From Aliagarivorans marinus DSM 23064 (GTDB lineage: Bacteria; Pseudomonadota; Gammaproteobacteria; Enterobacterales; Celerinatantimonadaceae), in the NCBI RefSeq assembly GCF_000429485.1, contig NZ_AUBY01000008.1:186001-250000 (forward strand): DNA of 64,000 nucleotides, read 5' to 3'. Made by a program: the position numbers and the translations under genes. Shown piece after piece: positions 9,913 to 18,660 of the stretch. The notes under the pieces are model-generated. The model did no database searches, was not told the origin of the DNA, and worked only from the letters and a program-made list of their open reading frames with translations. The first letter of the stretch is position 1, and each line of letters begins with the position of its first letter.

Positions 9913-10854
9913 TCATTTATATCCTAGCATCTCAATACATCCACTCGCGTAATATGCCTCGGTGGCATCTTCGTCAAAATAGACATAAGCCATAGCGTCC
10001 CCCGTCACAACGTCATTTTCCCAAAACCCTTCCCATGGCTCATTTGGGGATTTTTTGTTTGGCTTAACTTTTATAACGGCAGGAAGATCACCAGAAACTG
10101 TAATGTCAGTATGCAGCTTGAGCTGTATCCTTCCGTTGTTATTTTGTTCACCTGTCGCTATGTACGGGCTTTCTTGGTAGCCATAATTTTCGGTACGCTG
10201 AGCGATAATGACTCCGTTCTGCAGTTTGAAGCAAAACTTGTCGTACGTACTATCAAACTCGTATAAGTGCGTATCCCTGTAGAAGTCGCGGTAAATCTCA
10301 ATCACGCCATACTCAATCTCTTTGTTGTAACCACAGTCCCACCCAGACATGCTCGGGCAAGCCATATCTCCAGAATTAAAAGAATCAGAAGAGCCGTAGC
10401 TATCACAGGAACCATAACTATCTGACGAACCATAGCTATCACATGAACCAAAACTGTCAGACGAGCCGTAGCTGTCCGACGAACCATAGCTGTCGGACGA
10501 ACCATAGCTGTCAGACGAACCATAGCTGTCAGACGAACCATAGCTGTCGGACGAACCATAGCTGTCAGACGAACCATAGCTGTCGGACGAGCCATAGCTG
10601 TCGGACGAACCATAGCTGTCACATGACCCGTGACTATCTGACGAGCCGTAGCTATCACATGAACCATAACTATCTTGAGCGTCCACATAGCTTATTTCAT
10701 GAGTTGTCACATCGACTTGTTGGCTGGATTCGGGCGAGGGGCTGTTTATCATGTCATATACAGTACTGATAGTTTCTACCGCATTCGCTACGCCATTGAC
10801 CGTAAACATGGCTAGGGTTACCGTGGGCATGACGGATCTAACGCTAAATTTCAC
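9913..10854 (-). CDS. Secreted Ser/Asp/Tyr-rich hexapeptide-repeat protein
   Basis: A 313-aa protein in three parts. Residues 1-25 are a Sec signal peptide (MKFSVRSVMPTVTL...GVANA, likely cut after ANA). After a short linker come seventeen tandem hexapeptides of the form DSYGSS or DSYGSC, with DSHGSC, DSFGSC and a terminal DSFNSG as variants (DNA 10369-10674). The last ~150 residues form a non-repetitive domain with several Cys, beginning DMACPSMSGWDCGY. No homologous family is recognised. The start is GTG at 10852-10854 with AAGGAG 7 nt upstream. The first 11 nt overlap the 3' end of the DUF115 glycosyltransferase gene, implying translational coupling. Every repeat offers three Ser, so this is a plausible glycosylation substrate; an exported structural or adhesive role is inference. 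Confidence 0.8.
   Translation of the reverse strand: MKFSVRSVMPTVTLAMFTVNGVANAVETISTVYDMINSPSPESSQQVDVTTHEISYVDAQDSYGSCDSYGSSDSHGSCDSYGSSDSYGSSDSYGSSDSYGSSDSYGSSDSYGSSDSYGSSDSYGSSDSYGSSDSFGSCDSYGSSDSYGSCDSYGSSDSFNSGDMACPSMSGWDCGYNKEIEYGVIEIYRDFYRDTHLYEFDSTYDKFCFKLQNGVIIAQRTENYGYQESPYIATGEQNNNGRIQLKLHTDITVSGDLPAVIKVKPNKKSPNEPWEGFWENDVVTGDAMAYVYFDEDATEAYYASGCIEMLGYK
10369..10674 (-). repeat. 17 × 18-bp in-frame tandem repeat encoding DSYGSS/C
   Basis: Seventeen 18-bp units: sixteen from 10387 to 10674 plus a degenerate one at 10369-10386. The nine central units are almost identical in DNA (GAC-AGC-TAT-GGT-TCG-TC plus a variable last base), while the edge units are diverged. That pattern is typical of an array that expands and contracts from the middle. 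All units are multiples of 3, so copy-number change keeps the frame. Confidence 0.95.
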
Positions 10855-12730
10855 CTAAGTTCTCCTTTATTTGCTTTAGACGAAGGTTCGCTTGCGTATT
10901 CATTTCACTAATAGCCTGCCCAGCGACTTCAAAAAACTCCGCGTGATGTTTCTTATCCAGTCGAGCTAAATGACCGTCAATGCACACAGACAAATACTTG
11001 AATGAGCCAGAGAAAAGTACCCAGGCAGCGGAGGCCTCAGAGCTATACCTAAGCTGCCTTAATCTCTCAACTAGGTGCTCGCAAATGCTCATACAATTGT
11101 TCAACGGCAAGGCTTCAGACAAACGTATCATTTCATTAAACATCGGGAGCACTCGTTCAATATCCAAGTCCAACGTGGCGAGAGGTTGCTGTCTTAAGAA
11201 ACTATCCAGCTCTGCTGCTTTAGTGATTGCTGGAACATCTATTGACTTAAGTGAGCGCTGGCGAAACCCAGATATACTGGCACCCGCTGAGCAGTTGCTA
11301 AGTTGATATCCGACAAGCTTTCTGGACAGCCGCTCCATAGATAATCTGGCTTGATTGAAAATCCGATTGGAGTGAATCAAGTTGCCGTCAACACCACGAA
11401 CTTTTATTTCGCTCTTGTATCGAACGGTCTTCAAAGGCCCTTTGAAATCGTAATAATCTGATGTTCTAGAGTGATGATGGGTGTCCTCCTTGAATCCGTA
11501 ATCACACCCAACCAAATTGATATTCGTAAAACCTAGACTTGCTATGGCCCCAACCGCGAAGTTGGTTACCGTTGGGTTGCAGTACGACAAATCGGTAAGA
11601 TCGACACCGCATGCTTGGCTCAGCACGGCCTTCCCAACGTCGTTTTTCTTCGAAAACAAGATAGCTTTGGGAAAAAGGTTAGTGATCTCCTGAGCAACAG
11701 TATTGAGTGCTAACAAAGTTACATTTTTCGCAAATGAAGGCTCAAACCACGGTGCCTGCACGCGAGCAGTGAACAAGCTTCGTTCCATTTCCGCATGAAA
11801 ATCAGGCTGAATGCCAGACTTTCTTAGCGGAGCAATCGCAGTCCCACAACTTACAATGATAAAGTCTCGCTGCTTTTCTTTTATGTACTCGAGCTCGTTA
11901 TCTAAAGAAGGGCCATTACCAATGATTAGCACTGGTAAGTTTGTGCGTAGATTAACGGTGTTCCGATTCACCCTAAAAACATGTTTCTTGGCATTGGCGA
12001 CTGAGTGTTTCAATCCGATGAGTTCATCATCGAAAAAGCCCCACGCAGACAACCATCCTTGACGCATCTCAGCAAATTGTCCCATGACCGCGTCAAAGAG
12101 CTCGCTGTTGTAATGCCGGTATAGGGTCACCTCTGCCAAAAATCCCCAACCGTTGTGATCGAATATGTCTAGCATCGCGCGCGAGAACTCGGGAACGGAC
12201 TTCGGCTGTAGTATATGTACCGTACCTCCATTACTCTTGCAGCTCGCAACCAAACTATGCAGATCTCCCAGTTCCAATAATGCGAGTAATTGGGCATCGC
12301 TGGGCTCTACCAAAACAATATGTTTGAGGCTAAATTCTTCGGACAATTGCGTTAGGTGGTAACCCATTCCACAACCTAAGGCAATCAGGTTTGAGGCATA
12401 CGGCTTACCATCTTTTCGACCTAAACGATTTGCGGCTTCATTTAGTTGGTTAATCACCTTTTGGTGTAGGTTCTGTGCATTGGGGGTGTTTTTGAAGGAG
12501 AGAGAGTAATGTGTCGGAGAGCGTCTAAAATTCTGCAACTGTACTAACGTTTCTTTCTGCCCATCTCCTCCATAAAAAGCTTCATCACCAATACTAAAGT
12601 CATTGGCTGATGTAAGCTTCAACTTGTAAAAAGAGTGACTTCTGTGGGCTAATCTACTCGCAAGCTCCGGCGCGATCTCTTTCAATGCATCTAGATTTGC
12701 TGAATACTTCGAGCTGGATACTGCTTCCAT
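10844..12730 (-). CDS. Maf/DUF115-type motility-accessory-factor glycosyltransferase
   Basis: A 628-aa protein. The central DUF115 region (about residues 265-490) has the hallmark VLIIGNGPSLDNELEYI, followed by VSCGTAIAPLRKSGIQPDF, NPTVTNFAVGAIASLGF and LVGCDYGF. The N-terminal ~200 residues hold a Rossmann-like section (NLIALGCGMGYHLTQL). Maf proteins of this family transfer nonulosonic acids such as pseudaminic or legionaminic acid to Ser/Thr of flagellin. Here no flagellin or nonulosonate genes are in sight; instead the 3' end overlaps a secreted Ser-rich repeat gene by 11 nt. I chose the ATG at 12728-12730; a TTG at 12734-12736, with AGGG 7 nt upstream, is an alternative start. AT-richer than its flanks. 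Confidence 0.85.
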   Translation of the reverse strand: MEAVSSSKYSANLDALKEIAPELASRLAHRSHSFYKLKLTSANDFSIGDEAFYGGDGQKETLVQLQNFRRSPTHYSLSFKNTPNAQNLHQKVINQLNEAANRLGRKDGKPYASNLIALGCGMGYHLTQLSEEFSLKHIVLVEPSDAQLLALLELGDLHSLVASCKSNGGTVHILQPKSVPEFSRAMLDIFDHNGWGFLAEVTLYRHYNSELFDAVMGQFAEMRQGWLSAWGFFDDELIGLKHSVANAKKHVFRVNRNTVNLRTNLPVLIIGNGPSLDNELEYIKEKQRDFIIVSCGTAIAPLRKSGIQPDFHAEMERSLFTARVQAPWFEPSFAKNVTLLALNTVAQEITNLFPKAILFSKKNDVGKAVLSQACGVDLTDLSYCNPTVTNFAVGAIASLGFTNINLVGCDYGFKEDTHHHSRTSDYYDFKGPLKTVRYKSEIKVRGVDGNLIHSNRIFNQARLSMERLSRKLVGYQLSNCSAGASISGFRQRSLKSIDVPAITKAAELDSFLRQQPLATLDLDIERVLPMFNEMIRLSEALPLNNCMSICEHLVERLRQLRYSSEASAAWVLFSGSFKYLSVCIDGHLARLDKKHHAEFFEVAGQAISEMNTQANLRLKQIKENLGEI

Positions 12731-12894
12731 GTACAACTAACGTCCCTATTTCGTTGCTGCTGCGGAAAGCCTGAAGCGTACCGCCAAACAATAATGATAT
12801 AATTAACATTTGTATTTTGAACTGTAAATACATGATTTCTCTAGATTGGAACACTCAACCTAGATGCAATGAAAACCGTGATACAGAAGGGACA

Positions 12895-12937
12895 CTCGAC
12901 ACAGCCTTAGGCCTTAAGCTAGGTCCTTTGTGTCGAG
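12895..12937 (-). terminator. Long hairpin after ogt
   Basis: Nine-bp arms CTCGACACA/TGTGTCGAG enclose a 25-nt loop with further internal pairing (CCTTAG/CTAGG). It lies between the ogt stop and the glycosyltransferase gene. There is no strong T tract, so it could also be a regulatory dyad. Confidence 0.5.
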
Positions 12938-12985
12938 GCTAAAGAAGTAAACAGCTGTGCAAGGAGAGTAAATTTCAGCGATATA

Positions 12986-13486
12986 TCATATTGATACAGG
13001 TTGAACTCCTAGCACGCTCAACTCATGTTTAATCAACCAATCCTTACGCTCTACCCCGCCGGCGTAACCGGTCAGAGCGCCGTTCTTGCCCATCACCCGG
13101 TGGCAGGGCACCACGATTGAGATCGGGTTGCGGCCGTTGGCCGCGCCAATTGCGCGTACCGCGGTGGCTTTGCCGATGCTTTCAGCTTGCTCGGCGTAGC
13201 TGCGGGTTTGGCCGTAGGGGATGGCTTGTAACGCTTGCCAAGCCTGCAACTGGAAGTCCGTACCGGGAGCGGCGAGCGGTAGATCGAACTCGCGGCGGCT
13301 GCCTTGGTAGTATTCGGCTAGCTGCTTTTGGCAGGCCTGCAATAAAGCGAAGCCGGGGTTGAGCTTAGCGCACGCTGACGGAGATTGCTTGTCGCTAAAG
13401 CCCAATCGAAGTAAGCCGTCTTCGTTGGCCTCGGCAAACATCAAACCGATGGGGCTGACAAACTCGCAGAAATAGCTGGGCTTCAT
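12986..13486 (-). CDS. ogt: Methylated-DNA–[protein]-cysteine S-methyltransferase
   Basis: Suicide repair protein that moves the alkyl group from O6-alkylguanine or O4-alkylthymine to its own Cys. The active site PCHRVMG and the downstream TGYAGGVERKDWL helix are intact. The upstream AWQALQAIPYGQTRSY segment is the DNA-binding half. I chose the ATG at 13484-13486 (protein MKPSYFCEFVSPIG, 166 aa), which has AAGGAAG 8 nt upstream and aligns with E. coli Ogt. An ATG seven codons earlier (13507) has no ribosome-binding site. No Ada N-terminal zinc domain. It follows alkA by about 60 nt on the same strand, so both alkylation-repair genes are probably co-transcribed. Confidence 0.95.
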   Translation of the reverse strand: MKPSYFCEFVSPIGLMFAEANEDGLLRLGFSDKQSPSACAKLNPGFALLQACQKQLAEYYQGSRREFDLPLAAPGTDFQLQAWQALQAIPYGQTRSYAEQAESIGKATAVRAIGAANGRNPISIVVPCHRVMGKNGALTGYAGGVERKDWLIKHELSVLGVQPVSI

Positions 13487-13547
13487 GCTGTTCTCTTCCT
13501 TGCTCATTGTGTTCTCGTTGTTTTGTAAAGAGTACTGCCAAGGTTGC

Positions 13548-14402
13548 TCAGAGTCGGTGCCACAGTTGGAAGGTGGCGTAGCTGCCCCAAGGGCTGACTT
13601 GATCGGCGCTCAGGCTTAGGTTTTGCTGCTTGAGCGCATTCTTAACCCCGAGATCCGAGTCCAAAAAGATATCACGACTAAGGCCTGCTCGCAGCTTCAC
13701 ATAGTTTACCGTCCAGGGGCCAATCCCCTTGAGCGCCAACCAATCATCTGGATTGGCATCGCCATATTCTGCGCAGTAGCCAGCCAGCCGGCGCAGAGCT
13801 TCGCGCCGGGCACCGGGCATTTTTAGAAAGGCCAGCTCTGATTGAGCAATTTGGTCTGGTGTTGGGAACAGGCGCCAGGTTTGCGCCTCTACATCAATGA
13901 CACTAGCTAACTCATCAACGACTTGTTGTACCAAGTTGCGCGCAGCGACCACCGAGACCTGCTGACCCAATACCGCTCGCACACCCGCTTCAAAAGGGCT
14001 GATAATGCCGGGGATGCGCACGCCGTCTATCCAGCCAGCACCCAGCGCACCGGGCTTTAGCTGGGCTTCGACTTGGGAAAGATCGGCATCTAAGTCGAAC
14101 TGCCGCCTTACCGCTGCTTTCAGTGGGTCTATGTCTTGGGCGTGCTGCAGCGAGGCCTGCATTTGCAGTGACTGACTAGCGCCTTCATGCTGTACTTGGT
14201 ACACCGCCCAGCCTGCAGGCAACGCAATAATGCGCTGATAAACACTCTGTTCTTGTTGCTCTTCTAGCCCTTCCTTACCTTCCCGCCCTTTCTGCCCTAG
14301 CCTCTCAACACCATCCAAGGCCCGCGAGCGATAAAACCCCAAACAGCGCAGCCAATCAAATTCTCCAGCAAACTCTAAGGGGCAATCTAGCTTGGTTAAC
14401 AC
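13548..14402 (-). CDS. alkA: DNA-3-methyladenine glycosylase II (AlkA-type HhH-GPD)
   Basis: Excises alkylated purines and some pyrimidines from DNA. The 284-aa protein has an N-terminal AlkA_N beta domain (about residues 1-110), then the HhH-GPD core: FEAGVRAVLGQQVSVVAA, the helix-hairpin-helix LKGIGPWTVNYVKLR, and FLDSDLGVKNAL containing the catalytic Asp. A Gln/Glu/Gly-rich insert at residues 35-52 (GQKGREGKEGLEEQQEQ) is unusual for the family but lies in a loop. The start codon lies 13 nt after the lysE stop, and ogt follows, so this is part of a four-gene nfsA–lysE–alkA–ogt run. Confidence 0.93.
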   Translation of the reverse strand: MLTKLDCPLEFAGEFDWLRCLGFYRSRALDGVERLGQKGREGKEGLEEQQEQSVYQRIIALPAGWAVYQVQHEGASQSLQMQASLQHAQDIDPLKAAVRRQFDLDADLSQVEAQLKPGALGAGWIDGVRIPGIISPFEAGVRAVLGQQVSVVAARNLVQQVVDELASVIDVEAQTWRLFPTPDQIAQSELAFLKMPGARREALRRLAGYCAEYGDANPDDWLALKGIGPWTVNYVKLRAGLSRDIFLDSDLGVKNALKQQNLSLSADQVSPWGSYATFQLWHRL

Positions 14403-14415
14403 ATCAACTCCTTGC

Positions 14416-15045
14416 TTAGCGGTGACTAGCGGCTAGCGCCACGCCCGCCCCGACAAAGCTGCCGGCGAACAGCCGCGATAGCAGCTTGCCTGAGCGGCGC
14501 TGTCGCTGTGCCTGCCAGAGACGACAGCTGAGATAGGCATAGCCAGCTAAGCAGCTCGCAGAAAGGAGCAAGAAAGTGGCCACCAACACACAGAACTGCG
14601 GCAACAGCGCTTGCTGGATATCGATAAACTGCGGAAACAAGGCACTGGTAAAGGCTAGTGCTTTGGGGTTACTCAGCGCAGTGAGCAAGCCTTGTAGATA
14701 GCTTCGCCAAAGCCCGCCAGGAATGCGCATGCGGCTGGCCGCATCGCTGGAAGCTTGAGTGAACCCATGGCGCCACAGCTTGAGTCCCAAATAGATAAGA
14801 TAGGCCGCCCCCAGATACTTAATCAGTAAAAAGCCCACTGCCGAGTTGAGTACCAAGGCACTTAGGCCGAGCACCGATGCTGCCGACATCAGCAGCAAGC
14901 CGGTGAGATTACCCGCAATGGCGCAGCAGGCGCTGCCCATCCCCTTGCTAAGCGCATGGGAGACTGCCAACAATACCGCAGGCCCCGGCACTAAGGTCGC
15001 TACCAAGGCCAAGGCTGAAAAAGCCAGCCACGTTTCAACACTCAT
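14416..15045 (-). CDS. LysE-family amino-acid exporter
   Basis: Inner-membrane efflux protein of the LysE/RhtB superfamily, 209 aa with about six hydrophobic segments. Family motifs: TLVPGPAVLLAVSHAL near the N-terminus, YLGAAYLIYLGLKLWR, and NPKALAFTSALFPQFI in the middle. The longer frame starts at 15063, but the ATG at 15043-15045 has GGAGG 4 nt upstream and gives the standard N-terminus MSVETWLAF. The substrate is unknown; relatives export Lys, Thr, homoserine or Leu. It is 23 nt downstream of nfsA and 13 nt upstream of alkA, indicating one operon. Export of a toxic adduct cannot be excluded. Confidence 0.9.
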   Translation of the reverse strand: MSVETWLAFSALALVATLVPGPAVLLAVSHALSKGMGSACCAIAGNLTGLLLMSAASVLGLSALVLNSAVGFLLIKYLGAAYLIYLGLKLWRHGFTQASSDAASRMRIPGGLWRSYLQGLLTALSNPKALAFTSALFPQFIDIQQALLPQFCVLVATFLLLSASCLAGYAYLSCRLWQAQRQRRSGKLLSRLFAGSFVGAGVALAASHR

Positions 15046-15068
15046 AGATCCTCCCTGACACAATCTAA

Positions 15069-15791
15069 CTAACGTTTAGCCAATCCTTTCCCGTTAAGGT
15101 AATCGCGCATAAACGGCCGCGTCTCCTTGCTAAGCTTGGCACCGACCTGCTCAGACCAACCTTGCTGCTTGGTGTTGCTGCTGCGAGCTTGGTAATACTC
15201 TCGCATGGTTTGGTCATAACGCGCTACGCTGGCTTTGTCCAAGCTCTGGTAACTATCTTGATGAACCAGCACCTGCGGGCTTAACCGAGGTTTTAACTCA
15301 GGATCTTGCGCCGGGTGGCCCAGACACAATCCAAACAGTACCGCACAGTGCTGCGGTAAGCCCAGCAACTCATCGACTTGCTGTGGCGCATTACGCAGCC
15401 CGCCGATATACACCCCACCTAGCCCAAGTGACTCGGCCGCCAGCAAACAGTTTTGCGCCATAATCCCAGCATCGATGGCACCGATAAGGGTCAGCTCGGT
15501 AAAATCGCTCTGTACCTCTGAATTGAACTGATGATGACGCTGGAAATCGATACAGAACACCAAGAACTCCGCAGCACTGGCCACATAGGCTTGGTTACCG
15601 GCAAGCTCGGCCAACTTCGCGCGTTTTTCGCTGTCGCTTATGCGGATGATCGATACCGCCTGCAGCAAGCTGGATGATGAGGCGGCAATGCCGCTAGTGA
15701 TAATGGCATCGAGCATTTCAGCCTCAATGGCTTGCTCGGTGAACTGGCGAATGGAGCGGTGCTGTTTGATGGTTTGGATAACCGGGGTCAT
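15069..15791 (-). CDS. nfsA: Oxygen-insensitive NADPH nitroreductase (NfsA type)
   Basis: FMN-containing cytosolic flavoprotein that reduces nitroaromatics, quinones and similar electrophiles by two-electron steps. The 240-aa length matches NfsA. Motifs: HRSIRQFTEQAI (phosphate-binding Arg/Ser), GIAASSSSLLQAVSIIRI, the mid-protein AIDAGIMAQNCLLAAESLGLG helix, and GLCLGHPAQDPELKPRLS. The C-terminal NfsA-specific extension (SEQVGAKLSKETRPFMRDYL) distinguishes it from NfsB. It heads the nfsA–lysE–alkA–ogt run; reduction, efflux and DNA repair of electrophilic or alkylating damage would fit together, but that link is inference. Confidence 0.92.
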   Translation of the reverse strand: MTPVIQTIKQHRSIRQFTEQAIEAEMLDAIITSGIAASSSSLLQAVSIIRISDSEKRAKLAELAGNQAYVASAAEFLVFCIDFQRHHQFNSEVQSDFTELTLIGAIDAGIMAQNCLLAAESLGLGGVYIGGLRNAPQQVDELLGLPQHCAVLFGLCLGHPAQDPELKPRLSPQVLVHQDSYQSLDKASVARYDQTMREYYQARSSNTKQQGWSEQVGAKLSKETRPFMRDYLNGKGLAKR

Positions 15792-15904
15792 GGATTGCGT
15801 TCCTGAAAATAAGACGCCCCAGTATATACCTGAACAAGCTCAAGATGCTTGTCCGGGTATACCTATGTCATTGGTAGAACGAGCAAAAGTTTGTCTTTCA
15901 AAAC

Positions 15905-15930
15905 GAAAAAAGCCGCCCGATTGGGCGGCT
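15905..15930 (-). terminator. Intrinsic terminator of pnp
   Basis: AGCCGCCC–GATT–GGGCGGCT hairpin (15911-15930) followed on the minus strand by six T, 28 nt past the pnp stop. Textbook rho-independent terminator. Confidence 0.92.
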
Positions 15931-15957
15931 CGATAGCAAAGGGTTTAGACCGACATC

Positions 15958-18060
15958 TTATTCAGCCGCAGGTGCTTCGCCTTCTTTAGCTTCTTTGATG
16001 CTCAGGCGCACACGACCTTGACGGTCAACTTCCAGCACCTTCACTTTCACGATATCGCCAACTTTCAGGTAGTCAGATACGTTCTCTACGCGCTCTTCAG
16101 CGATTTGCGAGATGTGTACCAGACCATCTTTACCCGGCAGGATTTCAACGAAGGCACCGAAGTCAGCCAAACGTACCACTTTACCAGTGTAGAACTGGCC
16201 AGCTTCAACTTCAGCAGTCAGCAGCTTGATACGCTCGATAGCGTCTTTTGCTTGTGCGCCGTCGGTAGCAGCAATCTTAACGGTACCGTCGTCTTCGATC
16301 TCGATGGTAGTACCAGTCTCTTCAGTCAGAGAACGGATGGTTGCACCACCTTTACCGATAACGTCTTTGATCTTGTCAGTGCTGATCTTGATGGTGTGAA
16401 TGCGTGGCGCAAACTCAGAGATATCGTCGCGAGAGGTGGCAATCGCTTCGTCCATCACACCCAGGATGTGCAGACGGGCACCGCGCGCTTGGCGCAGAGC
16501 GATTTCCATGATCTCTTTGGTGATACCTTCGATTTTGATATCCATCTGCAGCGCAGTAATACCGGTAGAAGAACCAGCCACTTTAAAGTCCATGTCGCCC
16601 AGGTGGTCTTCGTCACCCAAGATGTCAGACAGAACCACAAAGTTGTCGCCTTCTTTAACCAGACCCATCGCGATACCCGCAACAGAAGCCTTGGTTGGAA
16701 CACCAGCGTCCATCAGTGCCAATGAGCTACCACACACAGAAGCCATTGAGCTTGAACCGTTAGATTCGGTGATTTCCGATACCACGCGAACGGTGTAAGG
16801 GAACTCTTCTGCAGTAGGCATAACCGCCAACACGCCACGCTTGGCTAGACGACCGTGACCAATTTCACGACGTTTCGGCGAACCGATAAAGCCAGTCTCA
16901 CCCACACAGTATGGAGGGAAGTTGTAGTGCAGCATGAAGCGCGAAGTTTGCAGACCGTTTAGGGTATCGATCATCTGAGCATCACGCTCGGTACCCAGAG
17001 TACAAGTTACCAGAGCCTGAGTTTCACCACGGGTGAAGATAGAGCTACCGTGAGTACGTGGCAGTACGCCAGTCTGTACGTCTAGCGCGCGGATCATATC
17101 TGGTTCGCGACCATCGATACGTGGCTCACCGGCGATAATGCGTGAACGTACAACTGATTTTTCCAGCTTGCTCAGCTCATCGCTTACATCACCTGCATCC
17201 AGCTCTTCGTCAGCTTCGGTTAGCTCGCTAACTACCGCTTTCTTGATTTCGCCTACTTGCTCGTAACGCGCTGCTTTATCGGTGATTTGGTAAGCTTCAG
17301 TCAGCTTGTCTTTCGCCAGACCAGCCACTTTCTCTTTCAGCTCAACGTTTACTGCAGGAGCTACCCAGTCCCAAGTTGGCTTGCCAGCTTCGGCTTTCAG
17401 CTCGTTGATCGCTTGGATAACAGTCTGAGATTGCTCGTGGCCGTAAACTACCGCGCCCAGCATTACGTCTTCAGACAGCAGCTCAGCTTCAGACTCAACC
17501 ATCAGTACTGCGTTTTCAGTACCAGCTACCACCAAGTCAAGCTTGCTCTCTGGCAGCTCATCGGTGGTTGGGTTAAGAATGTAGTTACCATCAACGTAAC
17601 CTACGCGAGCAGCACCGATTGGACCGCTGAACGGAATACCAGACAGGCTAAGAGCCGCAGAGGTACCGATTAGCGCAACGATGTCTGGGCTAACTTGTGG
17701 GTTTACCGACACAACAGTAGCGATAACCTGAACTTCGTTAACAAAACCGTCTGGGAACAGTGGGCGGATTGGACGGTCGATAAGACGAGCAATCAGAGTC
17801 TCTTCTTCGCTTGGACGGCCTTCACGTTTAAAGAAACCACCTGGGATTTTACCCGCAGCGTAGGTACGCTCTTGGTAGTTTACGGTGAGGGGGAAGAAAT
17901 CTTGACCTGGGCTTGCTTCTTTCTTACCTACTACGGATACGAATACCGCAGTGTCATCCATGGTTACCATCACAGCGGCAGTTGCCTGACGGGCGATTGC
18001 GCCAGTCTCGATGGTCACGGTGTGCTCACCGTACTTAAACGTTTTTACGATAGGATTCAC
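15958..18060 (-). CDS. pnp: Polyribonucleotide nucleotidyltransferase (PNPase)
   Basis: 3'-5' phosphorolytic exoribonuclease of the RNA degradosome, 700 aa and full length. Order: RNase PH domain 1 (about 10-145), helical linker, RNase PH domain 2 (about 325-550, with [15 protein letters not shown] and [12 protein letters not shown]), KH domain ([14 protein letters not shown]) and S1 domain ([18 protein letters not shown]). The start is GTG at 18058-18060 with AGGAA 6 nt upstream, and the N-terminus [14 protein letters not shown] aligns with E. coli. What is odd is the neighbourhood: rpsO, nearly always directly upstream, is absent. The upstream 600 nt have no ORF for S15 and end at a divergent isocitrate dehydrogenase. 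Confidence 0.97.
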   Translation of the reverse strand: MNPIVKTFKYGEHTVTIETGAIARQATAAVMVTMDDTAVFVSVVGKKEASPGQDFFPLTVNYQERTYAAGKIPGGFFKREGRPSEEETLIARLIDRPIRPLFPDGFVNEVQVIATVVSVNPQVSPDIVALIGTSAALSLSGIPFSGPIGAARVGYVDGNYILNPTTDELPESKLDLVVAGTENAVLMVESEAELLSEDVMLGAVVYGHEQSQTVIQAINELKAEAGKPTWDWVAPAVNVELKEKVAGLAKDKLTEAYQITDKAARYEQVGEIKKAVVSELTEADEELDAGDVSDELSKLEKSVVRSRIIAGEPRIDGREPDMIRALDVQTGVLPRTHGSSIFTRGETQALVTCTLGTERDAQMIDTLNGLQTSRFMLHYNFPPYCVGETGFIGSPKRREIGHGRLAKRGVLAVMPTAEEFPYTVRVVSEITESNGSSSMASVCGSSLALMDAGVPTKASVAGIAMGLVKEGDNFVVLSDILGDEDHLGDMDFKVAGSSTGITALQMDIKIEGITKEIMEIALRQARGARLHILGVMDEAIATSRDDISEFAPRIHTIKISTDKIKDVIGKGGATIRSLTEETGTTIEIEDDGTVKIAATDGAQAKDAIERIKLLTAEVEAGQFYTGKVVRLADFGAFVEILPGKDGLVHISQIAEERVENVSDYLKVGDIVKVKVLEVDRQGRVRLSIKEAKEGEAPAAE

Positions 18061-18660
18061 TTGAATTTCCTTTTAAATTTTCTCTTCTTTAATGCGCGCA
18101 CAAGTATAATGCAATGACCCTGCAAAAGATAATCTTTGTTATTACCCTTTGATGACTATCGGAGTTGTTCGTATTTTTGTTGAGCATTCGCGCTGAGTAA
18201 CCCGCTATAGCTCGCCCTAACGGCAACTAACAAAGGACTCATTTTCACTCAGTTTTCCCCGTTGTTAGCCCTCATAAGATCCTAAAAACGGCCAAGTGAA
18301 TCGGTGCCGTCAATGACGGAGTAAAGGCCGCTTAGAGGACCAAGCTCAACGTTACAGACGTGCTACAAGCATCGACACCTCTTACGAGCCAGCCTATACT
18401 GCTGGGCGTAGCCGCGCAGAGCGTTTGATATTGTAAATTTTTATGATTGATACCAAGGTCTTAGGTTAAGCGCTTTGAGTATTTAGTTAAAACTATGTAA
18501 ACTTCCGCTGCTACTGGGCAACTGCCCTCCCAGCTACATCGACATGGAGTCACCGGGACTGGACACCTCAACAAGGTTTAGCCACGGCAACTTGGACACA
18601 CACGCCAAGCCCGCCACCAGCCCTTTTGCTCCCCCTAAGACCTAGGAACAGGAAAGAAGT
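18061..18660. other. Divergent intergenic region between pnp and NAD-isocitrate dehydrogenase, 600 nt
   Basis: No ORF and no tRNA seen. On the pnp side, a TATACT element lies about 50 nt upstream of the start. The middle holds several short dyads: CTAACAA/TTGTTAG near 18227-18275 and CCAGC/GCTGG at 18389-18405. The dehydrogenase side ends in AGGAAAGAAGT just before its ATG. The length is unusual here and could contain a long pnp leader or an unannotated small RNA; I cannot support either. Confidence 0.5.

Noticed and set aside
10369-10674. CRISPR array
   Set aside because: Units are directly adjacent 18-bp coding repeats without unique spacers and no cas genes are near.
10302-10769. Long frames on both strands across the hexapeptide array (for example TNHSCQ repeats on plus)
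   Set aside because: Shadow frames produced by the 18-bp repeat; only the minus-strand frame with signal peptide and ribosome-binding site is credible.
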